NCBI GenBank assembly: GCA_038215275.1
Contig: JBBQRA010000046.1
Coordinates: 1-29,126, forward strand
DNA from: Ga0077553 sp038215275
GTDB taxonomy: Bacteria; Acidobacteriota; Terriglobia; Bryobacterales; Bryobacteraceae
DNA: 29,126 nucleotides
Reading direction: 5' to 3'
The notes below the pieces were generated by a model. The model was not told the origin of the DNA, did not search any database, and worked only from the letters and a program-made list of their open reading frames with translations. Positions within the stretch are counted from its first letter, which is position 1; every line of letters begins with the position of its first letter. The translations under genes were made by a program, and so were the position numbers. Of this stretch, positions 17,258-24,682 are shown in pieces.

Positions 17258-17635
17258 TCAGTACTGATACATCGACGATCCCCATCCCCCCACAAACACA
17301 ATCGCCGTCTTTTTCCCTAACGGGCTCACCGTCGGCGTCGCCAATACCGCGCCTTTGCTCACGGCGTCCCGATACGCATTCCCCGAGGCCTCCACCGCCT
17401 GCAAATCGCCCGCCTTGGCGGCCTTCTCCGCCCCTTCCACCATTCCCAGCAACGTCCGCTGCAACATCCGGTCGAACACCACCTGCACGGTCAACTCCCG
17501 CATATACCGGAAGCTGAACAACTCCTCGCTCCCCGGCGCATTACCCCGCACGTCCTCCCCCTTCACCCCCGGCAGCGTCTCCCAACGCTCGCCGTACACG
17601 CCCAACTGCATCGCCCGCTGCACCGCCTGCCATAG
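17258..17635 (-). other. In-frame continuation of the prepilin frame beyond TGA
   Basis: Immediately after the TGA, the prepilin frame stays open for 125 codons to the TGA at 17258-17260. It begins LWQAVQRAMQLGVYGERWE, contains LTVQVVFDRMLQRTLLGMVE and ends SPLGKKTAIVFVGGWGSSMY. Codons are G/C-ending and the sequence looks like real protein (helical middle, hydrophobic end). The only separate start is GTG 17623, with a poor ribosome-binding site. It could be a separate small gene, a tail reached by readthrough (the context is TGA CTA), or part of one gene broken by a nonsense mutation. No family was recognised. Confidence 0.5.
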
Positions 17636-18346
17636 TCAATTCCGGATCGACCGCACCGATCCGTCCGCCATCAAAAACTGCGCCCCTCCCGATGCCCGGC
17701 CAATCGAAGCAAAGCTGATTAACCCATCCGGACCCTGATAAGCATCCGCCGCCTGCCGCAACTCCATCGCCGGATTCGCCCGCGGCGCCAAATGCTTGCT
17801 CAGCGTCGCCCGCTCCTCCGCCGTCCTCGCCAATCCCACCGTCTCGGCGATCGCCACCGCCCCAGCCTTCCGCACCGCCCCGAACATCGCCGCCCTACCC
17901 TCCGCCGCGCCCGGCGTCGGCGCCCATTCAATCGCCAGCCGCCCGTCCCGCGTACCCCGCGCCCGGGCCGACTCCGTACCGGTCACACCCGGCGCCGGCT
18001 CCATCGCCAGACTCCAGCCCTGCGCTTCCACCACATAGGACGAAGCCTTGTATCCGTCCACCTCGCCATTCTCCGGCATCCCCGCCTTCTTCATCACCTC
18101 CGCCAGCGTCAACGGGAATTGCGCATTCGGATCAAAAGAACTGTGGACCGCCAAGCCAAGCTGCTTCAGATTGTTCGTACAGCGCATCCGCGCCGCCGCC
18201 TCCCGCACCTTCTGCACGGCCGGCAGCAGCAGGCCTATCAGAATCGCCGACGTCGAAATCACGCCCAGCAACTCAATCAATGTGAATCCGGACTGCGCCG
18301 GTCTCCGGTTCTCTACGCCCTTCCGGGCCTCAATCAAACTCTTCAT
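17636..18346 (-). CDS. DUF1559-type type II pseudopilin/prepilin
   Basis: A 236-residue protein with a prepilin signal: a charged leader, then GFTLIELLGVISTSAILIGL (cleavage between Gly and Phe; Glu at +5). It continues LLPAVQKVREAARMRC-like with CTNNLKQLGLAVH, the signature of the DUF1559/SBP_bac_10 family known from Planctomycetes and Acidobacteria. The terminal FLMADGSVRSIRN matches the family's FADGSVR end motif. Start ATG 18346 has AGAGGAGAA upstream. The TGA at 17636-17638 is in the same frame as a further 125 codons without a stop (to 17258), described separately. Unlike most DUF1559 proteins, the middle is Ala/Gly-rich and lacks obvious Trp/Gly hallmark motifs. It probably forms a surface or secretion pseudopilus. 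Confidence 0.85.
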   Translation of the reverse strand: MKSLIEARKGVENRRPAQSGFTLIELLGVISTSAILIGLLLPAVQKVREAAARMRCTNNLKQLGLAVHSSFDPNAQFPLTLAEVMKKAGMPENGEVDGYKASSYVVEAQGWSLAMEPAPGVTGTESARARGTRDGRLAIEWAPTPGAAEGRAAMFGAVRKAGAVAIAETVGLARTAEERATLSKHLAPRANPAMELRQAADAYQGPDGLISFASIGRASGGAQFLMADGSVRSIRN

Positions 18347-18463
18347 GGGGGTTCTCCTCTGAGGTGCCCGGCAGTTCATCGCGTCTGCCGGTCTCACTTT
18401 CCAAGGTGGATTTCGGCCCCGATTCGCCTCATCCGCACCGCCTCCATTCGCCCGACAGATTTC

Positions 18464-18705
18464 CTACAGATTTCCTCGCCCCACTATCTCCTTGATTCCC
18501 ATAGCCTCCAGCAAAATCGGGTACCGCCCATCCTTTCGTATCGCATCCAGCCGAGGGTCCACCACCGCCGACAATAACTCCGGAGCCCGCTCCCGTAACC
18601 CCGCCTCCAACGCCTCATACACCTCATCCATCCGCCCCCGCCCCGCTCCAGAAGGCGGTCCGCCACACTCAACCGGAACGGTCCGAATCGATACGCCACC
18701 ACCAT
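18464..18705 (-). pseudogene. Collapsed winged-helix/TPR regulator
   Basis: ATG 18705, with AAGGGA upstream, begins MVVAYRFGPFRLSVADRLLE, the start of an OmpR/CadC-type winged-helix domain. After about 25 codons the sense switches to another frame, which ends YEALEAGLRERAPELL, then VVDPRLDAIRKDGRYP and the stop at 18464. That ending is the usual C-terminus of TPR regulators (VDPRFDxLRxDPRFxxLL). The central DNA-recognition and TPR regions, normally 400 or more residues, are missing. Just upstream on the same strand (stop at 18709-18711) a short tail, SLLELTRDYYARLKG, looks like the end of another lost gene. This is a deletion remnant. Confidence 0.65.
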
Positions 18706-18873
18706 CGTCTATCCCTTCAGCCGCGCATAGTAGTCCCGCGTCAATTCCAACAGGCTCCGCCCCTGTGGTTCCGATCGCCCCGATCAGAGATTCCTGCCGG
18801 CATCTGTTTCTGGCGCGCTCGTCCTGGACTGCCCCAAAACGCCACAACGGCTTCGCGCGCTTTCGCTTCATAG

Positions 18874-18966
18874 TTGGACCTTTTCGTCGCGATGCTGGAC
18901 CGCATGGGAGTGGAGCCAGCGCGCTTCGGCGACAGCCAGAGCAAACTGGATCGCCTCGGCCTCTAG
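18874..18966 (+). pseudogene. 3' remnant of a DUF1552 gene
   Basis: Thirty codons ending at TAG 18966 read LDLFVAMLDRMGVE, then RFGDSQSKLDRLGL. This matches the C-terminal end of DUF1552 proteins (NLxLTMLDRMGVxxxxFGDSTGxLxGL). Nothing upstream in this frame belongs to the family, so only the last part survives. A second, more degenerate copy of the same segment ends at 21762. Confidence 0.6.
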
Positions 18967-19278
18967 CGGTACGTCCATCCTTTTACAACCCGGCGCCGCC
19001 AGGCCGGTATTCGCCGAAGTCGTTCACGCTGCACCATCCGTATCACCATCATCTTCCCGCGGGAGCGCCCCGCCAAGCCCCACCGCAGACCCTGTTCCTT
19101 CTCACGCACCGAGTGCGGCAGCGGTCTTCGCACACGAGCGGTATGAACTTTAATGCCCAGCCGGCCGAATTCGGAATACCAATATCGTTAAAGTTGCCGA
19201 TAGTCTCATTGGGCGCAGGGGACCCTGTGGCGGGTCGCTGGTGTCCACGAATCGAATAAGGACAGGTCGAAATTAGGA
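18967..19278 (+). other. Gap without recognised gene
   Basis: About 310 bp between the DUF1552 remnant and the S8 protease gene. It holds no convincing open frame, RNA or repeat. The last 100 bp are AT-richer than the surroundings (around 19168-19280) and probably contain the protease promoter, but no clear -35/-10 pair was found. Confidence 0.4.
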
Positions 19279-21357
19279 ATGTTTAAACAAGGACAAGGGT
19301 TGCTGCTGGTCCTGCTGGCGACAGTGGGGTTGTACGGGCAGAGCGAGTATCGCTTTTCTGATGGCGGGCGTTTGATCGCCTACCGGCTTGCCGAAGACGA
19401 AGTCTTCAGCCGGGGTGGCCGGGGTCTGCCCTCCAGCCGGAGCGATATCCGGAGCGATATCCGGAGCGATATCGGGAGCGATATCCGGAGCGAAATAGAA
19501 TGGGGAAGCGGGCGGCTCGCCAAACTCACGGGAAGTTCTTCGGTGCGGCAACTCGCCCGGGCCAGTTGGGCGCAGGACCGGACTGCGCTGGCCCCGGTTT
19601 TCTATGACACCCAGGATTTGCCGTCCGTTCAGCGGTTGGCGTCCTTGCCGGAAAGCGACCGGCTTAGCCGGCTTGCTTCGGCGCGGCGGGTGATGACCGG
19701 ACGATTGCATGTTCATCTGGATCTCGCGCAGAGCGGGCTTCTGACGGCCCCCCGTCCAGTTAGCGTCGAAACGTCCTTGGTGAAGGGTTGGCTGATTGCG
19801 ACGTACGCGGACCCGATGACAGCGCTTTCGGCGGCGGAGGGCTTGATCAGCCGGGGCGAATTGGAGTTCAGCCCGGTCTTCTCCCGTGTGATGGGGAAGA
19901 AACAGGTGTTAAGGAGACTGATCACAGACGCTCTCTACCCGAAGCAGTGGCATTTGCAGTCTGAGGCATTCCATCTCAACATGCAGGCATCTTGGGACGA
20001 AGTGACCGGCAAAGGGATCAACATGACCGTCGTGGATGATGGCCTGGACGTAAGGCACGAGGACCTTTCCCCGACTTGCCATGCGCTCGAGACTGGGTTT
20101 CATCGGAACTTCAATGATGGCGATGACAAGGCGGATCCTTCACCTCGCAAGGCTTCGGAAAACCACGGCACGGCCTGTGCCGGTTTGGCGGGTGCCGCTG
20201 GCTTTAATGAGATTGGAGTGATTGGTATCGCGCCGGAGGTGAAGATGATGGGTCTGCGCCTCATTGCGGGCGATTCGGCTGAAGACGACAACGGCACGGC
20301 GATGGCTTGGCAACCGGAAGGCATTGTCACCCATGTTTCCAGCAACAGTTGGGGACCGGCGGATGATGGCAAGAGCGCCGGCCGCGTCAGCGCCCTGCAG
20401 ATTGCGGGAATGGAAAAGGCCGCGACCGGGTATCGGGAGGGTCTTGGAACCGTATTTCTCATCGCGGCGGGCAATGGCCGCGACAGCGGGGACAACGGCA
20501 GTTACGACGAGTTCTCTTCGTCCCGTTTCGGGATCGCCGTGGGGGCCGTTAATCGATCCGGCAAGCAGAGTTCCTATTCCGAAAATGGCCTCGGTGTGGC
20601 GATTTCCGCATTCGGCGGAGAGTTCGAACAGCCAGACGTTATGTGGACAACGAATAACTCCGGGGACGAGGCCTTAGCCATCAAGACGGAGAAATTCCCA
20701 ACATCGCTCGCGCCGATCCACTATACAGACTCCTTTAACGGCACTTCGGCCGCGACGCCGCAGGTAGCCGGAGCGGTGGCCCTGCTTCTCGAGAAAAATC
20801 CCAAGCTCAGTTATCGGGACGTGAAAGAGATCTTGATGAAGTCGGCGACGCGAGAGAACCTGGCGGGGCAGGATCCGTTCGTGGAAAACAAGGGCGGCTT
20901 TTTCTTTAGCCACTCGTTTGGAGCGGGGTTGCTGCACGTTACGGCCGCATTGAAACTGGCGTCCACGTGGTCCAATCTGGGGCCCCTTGTGTCGGCCGGG
21001 GGTGAAAGCACCGAGGCCTTAGCCATACCGGACGATGGGTCGCTCGTGACTCGGGACATTGCATTGCCGGACGCGAAAATCCGCGTGGAACATGTCGAGT
21101 TCACGTTCACCATCAAGCATGCCAATCGTGGTGATATCTCTGTGGGCATCGTCTCGCCGGGCGGAACCATTGCCGAGGCATCGCCGCGGCCCAATGATGA
21201 TGGTGCCGACTTTGTCGATTACAAGATGACGACTCCGCGATTCTGGGGCGAACCTGCGGCGGGCGCCTGGAAATTCGCCGCCTTCGATGCTAAGAAGAAC
21301 GACATCACGGGCGAACTCGTGAAAGTCGAGATCAAGGTTTTCGGCACGGCTCAGTAG
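19279..21357 (+). CDS. Kexin-like S8 serine protease with P-domain, exported
   Basis: A 692-residue protein with a signal peptide (MFKQGQGLLLVLLATVGLYG) and a prosegment to about residue 230 carrying an SDIR repeat. The catalytic domain has Asp253 (VVDDGLD), His296 (ENHGTACAG), oxyanion Asn399 (AAGNG) and Ser490 (NGTSAATPQVAG). VDDGLDxxHEDL and the Asp-rich segment after it are typical of the kexin/proprotein-convertase branch. A C-terminal P/homoB domain (about 560-690, VEHVEFTFTIKHANRGDISV to GAWKFAAFD) confirms this. Members usually cleave after basic residues. It is complete and intact although surrounded by decayed genes. ATG 19279 has only a weak ribosome-binding site (TTAGGA adjacent). 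It is not the cut S8 protease of the left end, which lacks a P-domain. Confidence 0.95.
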   Translation: MFKQGQGLLLVLLATVGLYGQSEYRFSDGGRLIAYRLAEDEVFSRGGRGLPSSRSDIRSDIRSDIGSDIRSEIEWGSGRLAKLTGSSSVRQLARASWAQDRTALAPVFYDTQDLPSVQRLASLPESDRLSRLASARRVMTGRLHVHLDLAQSGLLTAPRPVSVETSLVKGWLIATYADPMTALSAAEGLISRGELEFSPVFSRVMGKKQVLRRLITDALYPKQWHLQSEAFHLNMQASWDEVTGKGINMTVVDDGLDVRHEDLSPTCHALETGFHRNFNDGDDKADPSPRKASENHGTACAGLAGAAGFNEIGVIGIAPEVKMMGLRLIAGDSAEDDNGTAMAWQPEGIVTHVSSNSWGPADDGKSAGRVSALQIAGMEKAATGYREGLGTVFLIAAGNGRDSGDNGSYDEFSSSRFGIAVGAVNRSGKQSSYSENGLGVAISAFGGEFEQPDVMWTTNNSGDEALAIKTEKFPTSLAPIHYTDSFNGTSAATPQVAGAVALLLEKNPKLSYRDVKEILMKSATRENLAGQDPFVENKGGFFFSHSFGAGLLHVTAALKLASTWSNLGPLVSAGGESTEALAIPDDGSLVTRDIALPDAKIRVEHVEFTFTIKHANRGDISVGIVSPGGTIAEASPRPNDDGADFVDYKMTTPRFWGEPAAGAWKFAAFDAKKNDITGELVKVEIKVFGTAQ
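19441..19488 (+). repeat. Four 12-bp tandem repeats encoding SDIR/SDIG
   Basis: Unit AGCGATATCCGG occurs four times head to tail (19441, 19453, 19465, 19477; the third has one change), followed by a diverged fifth copy. It encodes SDIR, SDIR, SDIG and SDIR in the prosegment. Near-identity of the DNA suggests recent expansion; the 12-bp unit keeps the frame whatever the copy number. Confidence 0.92.
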
Positions 21358-21373
21358 AAACATCGCCAATTCC

Positions 21374-21762
21374 GCAGTTCGTTTCGTTTGGATCGTGCAG
21401 GCCTTCCAGACGGATCTCACGCGCATCTCGCCGCTTCTGTTCCCCATCGAGCAGAGTCGGCGCGGATGCGCGGAGGTGCGTATCCATGAGAGCCATCACG
21501 GTCTGACGCGTCACCGTTGGGAAAAAGAGTGAATGGGTAACGCGATCAACGGTTCTTCCATACCGTCTCTCGTCTAAGTTTTGGGGAGACAGAAGGTGAT
21601 CGCGGAGGGAGGAGCGAACGGCAAACTCAAGGGAGGCCGTCACATCCGGCCTGCACAGGGAACCCCAATGCCGGACCTGTTCGTCGCGATCCTGGACCGC
21701 AGGGAGTCGAACCAGTGCGTTTCGGAGACAGCCAAGGCAAATTGGACCGCCTCCGGCTCTAG
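21374..21762 (+). pseudogene. Degenerate DUF1552 gene fragment
   Basis: Only 16 bp after the protease stop, a frame reads VWIVQAFQTDLTRISPLLFP, then IHESHHGLTRHRW: the AFQxDLTR and SHHxLTHH segments of DUF1552 proteins. The frame then stops. Further on, another frame gives GGANGKLKGGRHIRPAQGTP and PDLFVAILDR, the family's C-terminal GRHIRYPxGTPMxNLxLTMLDR segment. A one-base loss after it shifts the end, whose FGDSQGKLDRL is read in a third frame up to TAG 21762. About 40 residues between the two blocks are missing. It is clearly a dead gene. The end of this copy closely resembles the remnant at 18874-18966. Confidence 0.7.
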
Positions 21763-21871
21763 CTAAACGTCAAGCCCGCTGCCGCGGAGCGCCTGCGATA
21801 AAGCATTCTGGGAAGTCCGGTTGGCGGGAACGGCGCGAACTCCTGCGAGCTACACTGATTTCAGGTCTGCC

Positions 21872-22097
21872 ATGAATCTTGATCGCATTACTCGCAACCC
21901 GAAAACGATGGGAGGTAAACCTTGCGTCCTTGGGACGCGTGACGGTCGGCGCGATTGTAGGTCTCATCGCCTCCGGCCATTCCATAGAGCAGGTTCTAGC
22001 TGCGTATCCGCGCATGGAAGAAGCCGACCTGCGCCAGGCGCTATCCCACGCGGCGTGGCGAGTTAAAGAAATTGAAATCCCTCTCACTGCGGCTTGA
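21872..22097 (+). pseudogene. DUF433 antitoxin with 2-bp frameshift
   Basis: ATG 21872 starts MNLDRITRNPKTMGGKPCVL, then GTR, the canonical N-terminus of DUF433 proteins. After codon 23 the family sequence continues in another frame (RVTVGAIVGLIASGHSIEQV, LAAYPRMEEADLRQALSHA, AWRVKEIEIPLTAA) to TGA 22097. Restoring two bases (GT) at about 21940 rejoins the two halves perfectly, so this is a recent 2-bp deletion. DUF433 proteins are antitoxins of DUF5615 (Mut7-C-like PIN) toxins, and such a toxin remnant follows with a 3-base overlap. Confidence 0.82.
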
Positions 22098-22205
22098 GAC
22101 TTCTGATTGACTTCAACCTGAGCCCAACCTGGGTAGAGTACCTGCGGGCTGGCGGTTATGAGAGTACTCATTAGTCGAACTTCGGCCCCGCGGACGCGCT
22201 CCTGG
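22094..22205 (+). pseudogene. DUF5615 PIN-like toxin, nonsense-mutated and truncated
   Basis: TTG 22094 overlaps the antitoxin stop (TTGA) and begins LRLLIDFNLSPTWVEYLRAG, GYESTH, matching DUF5615 toxins (MRLLIDENLSPRWVxFLRxAGxExVHW). The first acidic residue is retained as Asp, but the family Glu after it is Phe here. At the expected Trp of the VHW motif the codon is TAG (22172-22174). In-frame sequence after it, SNFGPADA, still fits the family, then similarity ends near 22200. The toxin is dead, together with its frameshifted antitoxin. Confidence 0.72.
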
Positions 22206-22459
22206 TTTGTTGGAGCTTTTCCGCAACCCCTCGCACCGCCCTCCGGCGGCCATTCGGCGCCCCCGGGTCCCCCTTACGCATGGCTCTCCCTCAGCTTCGG
22301 AATTCGCAGTAAGTTGTAACGGAATCCGCCTCGGCCTCGTCTACTGAGCCACGCCCCGCGAGCGTTGGCGCCTGGACAATTGGTTGAGCTGCTTCTCAAC
22401 CCGCAGGCATCTGAGCGTCTATCCAGTCGATGGCAATCCCTTCCGAGGAATCTACACCC
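22206..22459 (+). other. Gap without recognised gene
   Basis: About 250 bp after the toxin remnant. On the - strand a short open stretch (SRRGRGGFRYNLLRIPKLRE, stop near 22276) looks protein-like, but I do not recognise a family. GAGGAA near 22443-22448 is the ribosome-binding site of the next gene. Confidence 0.3.
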
Positions 22460-23005
22460 ATGAAGAACTTTCGTAACGTCGTCTTTACTTTTCTTATGGC
22501 GGTGCTGCTCCGCGCCCAGGCGCCGCCACCAGCCGGTTTGGGCCAAGGGTGGAACGGAGAGTTCGACCATGCGGCCCGCCAGTTGGTAGCCTTGGCGGAA
22601 GCCACGCCGGCGGACAAGTTCAGCTTCCGCCCGGCTCCCGGCATCCGTTCCACCGCTGAAGTCTACATGCATGTCGCGGTGGGCAACTTCTGGCTCCTGG
22701 CGCAAGCCGGGGTGAAGCCCGGAGGACCGCATTGGCCGCAGCAAATCCCGCCCGACGCCGAAAAGAAGATCACCAACAAGGCCGAAGTAGTCCGCTGGCT
22801 TAAAGACTCGATGGACGCCGTTCGATCCGGTCAACCGACCGTAGACGCCAGCAAGAAAGTGAAGTTCTTTGGATCCGAAGTCCCCGCCACGAATGTCCTC
22901 CTCCGCATCTTGGTCCACAACCACGAGCACATGGGGCAAGCCATCGCCTACGCCCGCATGAGCGGAGTGACGCCCCCATGGTCCGCGAAACCAGGCCGCG
23001 ACTAA
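22460..23005 (+). CDS. DinB-family protein with signal peptide
   Basis: A 181-residue protein. MKNFRNVVFTFLMAVLLRAQ is a signal peptide, and ATG 22460 has GAGGAA nine bases upstream; an in-frame ATG at 22430 would spoil it. The mature part is a DinB/YfiT four-helix bundle: FDHAARQLVALAEATPADKF, YMHVAVGNFW (first metal His) and the closing NHEHMGQAIAYAR with two His, giving the usual three-His metal site. Such proteins are thiol or metal-dependent transferases; no substrate can be assigned. Similar exported DinB proteins are common in Acidobacteria. Confidence 0.9.
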   Translation: MKNFRNVVFTFLMAVLLRAQAPPPAGLGQGWNGEFDHAARQLVALAEATPADKFSFRPAPGIRSTAEVYMHVAVGNFWLLAQAGVKPGGPHWPQQIPPDAEKKITNKAEVVRWLKDSMDAVRSGQPTVDASKKVKFFGSEVPATNVLLRILVHNHEHMGQAIAYARMSGVTPPWSAKPGRD

Positions 23006-23161
23006 CCTTCGCGAACCAAGACAACCAGCGCTCCGTCCTCGTACAGTTGGACAAACTCAGCGGAACTCTTTTCGATCTCGTAAAGCACCTCACAAAATCT
23101 CGGCGCCCCCGTTCGGAGATCCCGTTGCTATCCTGTGGCGCAGTCGAAGCCGCACGCCGGC

Positions 23162-24340
23162 CTACCCCGCCCTACCCCCCTCAATCACCCGCCGGATCCC
23201 CGCCAGCACATCCCGATTGTCCCAATACGCAGAATGCGACTCCGGGAACGGCTGGCCATTGTCCACCATAAGATCCTTCACTTTGCCCGGAAATAACGGC
23301 GCCGCTTTGTAACTCAGAAAATCGGCTGGATCATAATAATTCTCCCAAGGCGGAAAATGCGACGGTAGGGCCTGCCCAAACTCCACCCCCACCAGAGCAT
23401 CAATCTCATAGAAGAACCCCGCCTGGGACCCCGCCGTCACCAGAGCCTTTACTCCCGGAACTGCCTGCTCCGCCAACAGGTCAACACAGGCAATCCCACC
23501 AAGCGAATGGCACACCACAAAAACCTCGGGCCCCGCAGCGGCCATCCGATCCCGGATAAACTCCCGAATTCTCCCGCCGCGCGACTGGTAGTGAACAATG
23601 TCCGCAATCTTGTTGGAGTGTCCATCAAAAACACCCCGCTTATTCTTGCGAACCCATTTCCCGCCGGACCGGGCCGCCACCGACAAAAACAGCCCCACGC
23701 CCCAACTCAACAAGCCCAGCGGAGTCCCGCCCAGCGCCGGCACGAGCATCTCCACCAACGCATCCCGAACCGCTCCCACCGGAGAAGGAATACCCTTCTC
23801 CTCCCCGCACCGGATCAAACTCGCCACCAGGGCCCGTGCAATCGGCCGCGTGGTATCCAGCCACGAGAGATTCGCCGTCACCAGAATCTGTTCAAACTCC
23901 GCCGCCTCCACAACCTGCGCAAACGCTTCGCCCCAGTGATCCTCGAGGCCGAGGCGCCGTAGCGAGTCGACAAACTCCTGGGGGAGCCGCAGATTCTTAG
24001 TCCGCGCCACCGCCTCCTCACCGGGCTGCAGGCTGGTCGGCGGAATAGGCGCCCACTCGCCATTCCGGTCCTCGAGCAGCCGCAATTCAAATAGCGGGTC
24101 CTGATACAACATCCACCAGCGAGCCTTCTCCACGTCCGCCTGGCTTGGCGGCTTTCCCGGTTGCGATTCCGCGTACTCGGGGATCGACGCCCCGCCCGCC
24201 CCCAGCCGCGCGCCCACCGATTCACCCCACAAACAAGGCAGCACCCGATGCTCCGGAAGGTTTCTCTGCAGCTTGGCAATTGCCGCCGCATAGTCGAGTT
24301 CCCGGGAACCGGTCCCATGAACAAAAAGTATAGTAGCCAA
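23162..24340 (-). CDS. Alpha/beta hydrolase (lipase/esterase-like), DGR-adjacent
   Basis: A 392-residue protein starting LATILFVHGTGSREL. TTG 24340 has GGGAGGA close upstream. The frame is open upstream through the template repeat, but that part is not coding in character. HGTG is the oxyanion motif. The nucleophile elbow is CHSLGG (Ser279), the acid probably in YYDPADFLSY, and the base His369 in PESHSAYWDN. The middle carries a long insertion with a Gly/Leu-rich, possibly membrane-associating helix (GLLSWGVGLFLSVAA, about 209-223). It lies directly downstream of the TR on the same strand, so one transcript could cover both. Alpha/beta hydrolases occur in NTP-dependent conflict-system loci that also use DGR-diversified proteins; a role as effector here is speculation. 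Confidence 0.85.
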   Translation of the reverse strand: MATILFVHGTGSRELDYAAAIAKLQRNLPEHRVLPCLWGESVGARLGAGGASIPEYAESQPGKPPSQADVEKARWWMLYQDPLFELRLLEDRNGEWAPIPPTSLQPGEEAVARTKNLRLPQEFVDSLRRLGLEDHWGEAFAQVVEAAEFEQILVTANLSWLDTTRPIARALVASLIRCGEEKGIPSPVGAVRDALVEMLVPALGGTPLGLLSWGVGLFLSVAARSGGKWVRKNKRGVFDGHSNKIADIVHYQSRGGRIREFIRDRMAAAGPEVFVVCHSLGGIACVDLLAEQAVPGVKALVTAGSQAGFFYEIDALVGVEFGQALPSHFPPWENYYDPADFLSYKAAPLFPGKVKDLMVDNGQPFPESHSAYWDNRDVLAGIRRVIEGGRAG

Positions 24341-24497
24341 TCGTCCTCCCTTCCCGGCCGGGCTTCGCCCTACGGCTACCACCGGGCCGGGTTGCGCTCT
24401 TGTCTTCGGAACCGCCCATCCAGGCAGTTCCAGGCCTGCTGCCCGGAAGGGAAGGGGTGACACACATCCGCCGGTCGTAACCAGCGCATCTCTGGCC

Positions 24498-24514
24498 CTG
24501 GCCCCAACGGCCAG
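24498..24514 (-). other. Hairpin downstream of the template repeat
   Basis: CTGGCC (24498-24503) and GGCCAG (24509-24514) form a perfect 6-bp stem with a 5-nt loop, 15 bp beyond the 3' end of the TR on the TR-coding strand. Structured RNA next to the TR is needed for priming in characterised DGRs, so this may be part of the TR RNA. Confidence 0.4.
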
Positions 24515-24529
24515 CCTCCCATCCCGCGA

Positions 24530-24634
24530 ACACCGAAACCCGTTGTTGTTGTTCGCATTCTCCGGATCGTTGTTGTTGCGGTTCGACGCCCGCGAGTTCT
24601 CCGGATTGTTGTTCCAGCCGCCCCCGCGCACGTT
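24530..24634 (-). other. DGR template repeat (TR)
   Basis: A 105-bp, 35-codon segment on the - strand that aligns without gaps to 26227-26331, the 3' end of the target gene. It contains 31 adenines. In the VR, 20 positions differ and every one is an A in the TR; no C, G or T position is changed. All 14 Asn codons (11 or more AAC, the rest AAT) are altered, while GAG and GAT codons are untouched. AAC-type codons can never become stops because the third base is retained. The shared block ends GGGTTTCGGTGT, the likely initiation-of-mutagenic-homing (IMH) region; just beyond, TR has T where VR has G. There is no coding need for the run of Asn, confirming a template. Confidence 0.97.
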
Positions 24635-24682
24635 TCCTTGGCCGCAAGCCCTTGGGTCAGTCTACCGCTAAACTCATCGGGC

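Noticed and set aside
19441..19488. Tandem 12-bp units considered as a CRISPR-like or regulatory repeat.
   Set aside because: Units are adjacent without spacers and lie in frame inside the protease gene, so they are a coding repeat.
23002..23088. A 28-codon - strand frame (YEIEKSSAEFVQLYEDGALV) convergent with the DinB gene.
   Set aside because: It looks protein-like and may be the tail of a lost gene, but it is very short, lacks a ribosome-binding site and matches no family I know.
24341..24631. Open - strand frame extending the hydrolase N-terminus through the template repeat.
   Set aside because: The Asn-rich part is the TR, and the rest before TTG 24340 lacks protein-like character. A strong GGGAGGA ribosome-binding site marks TTG 24340 as the start.
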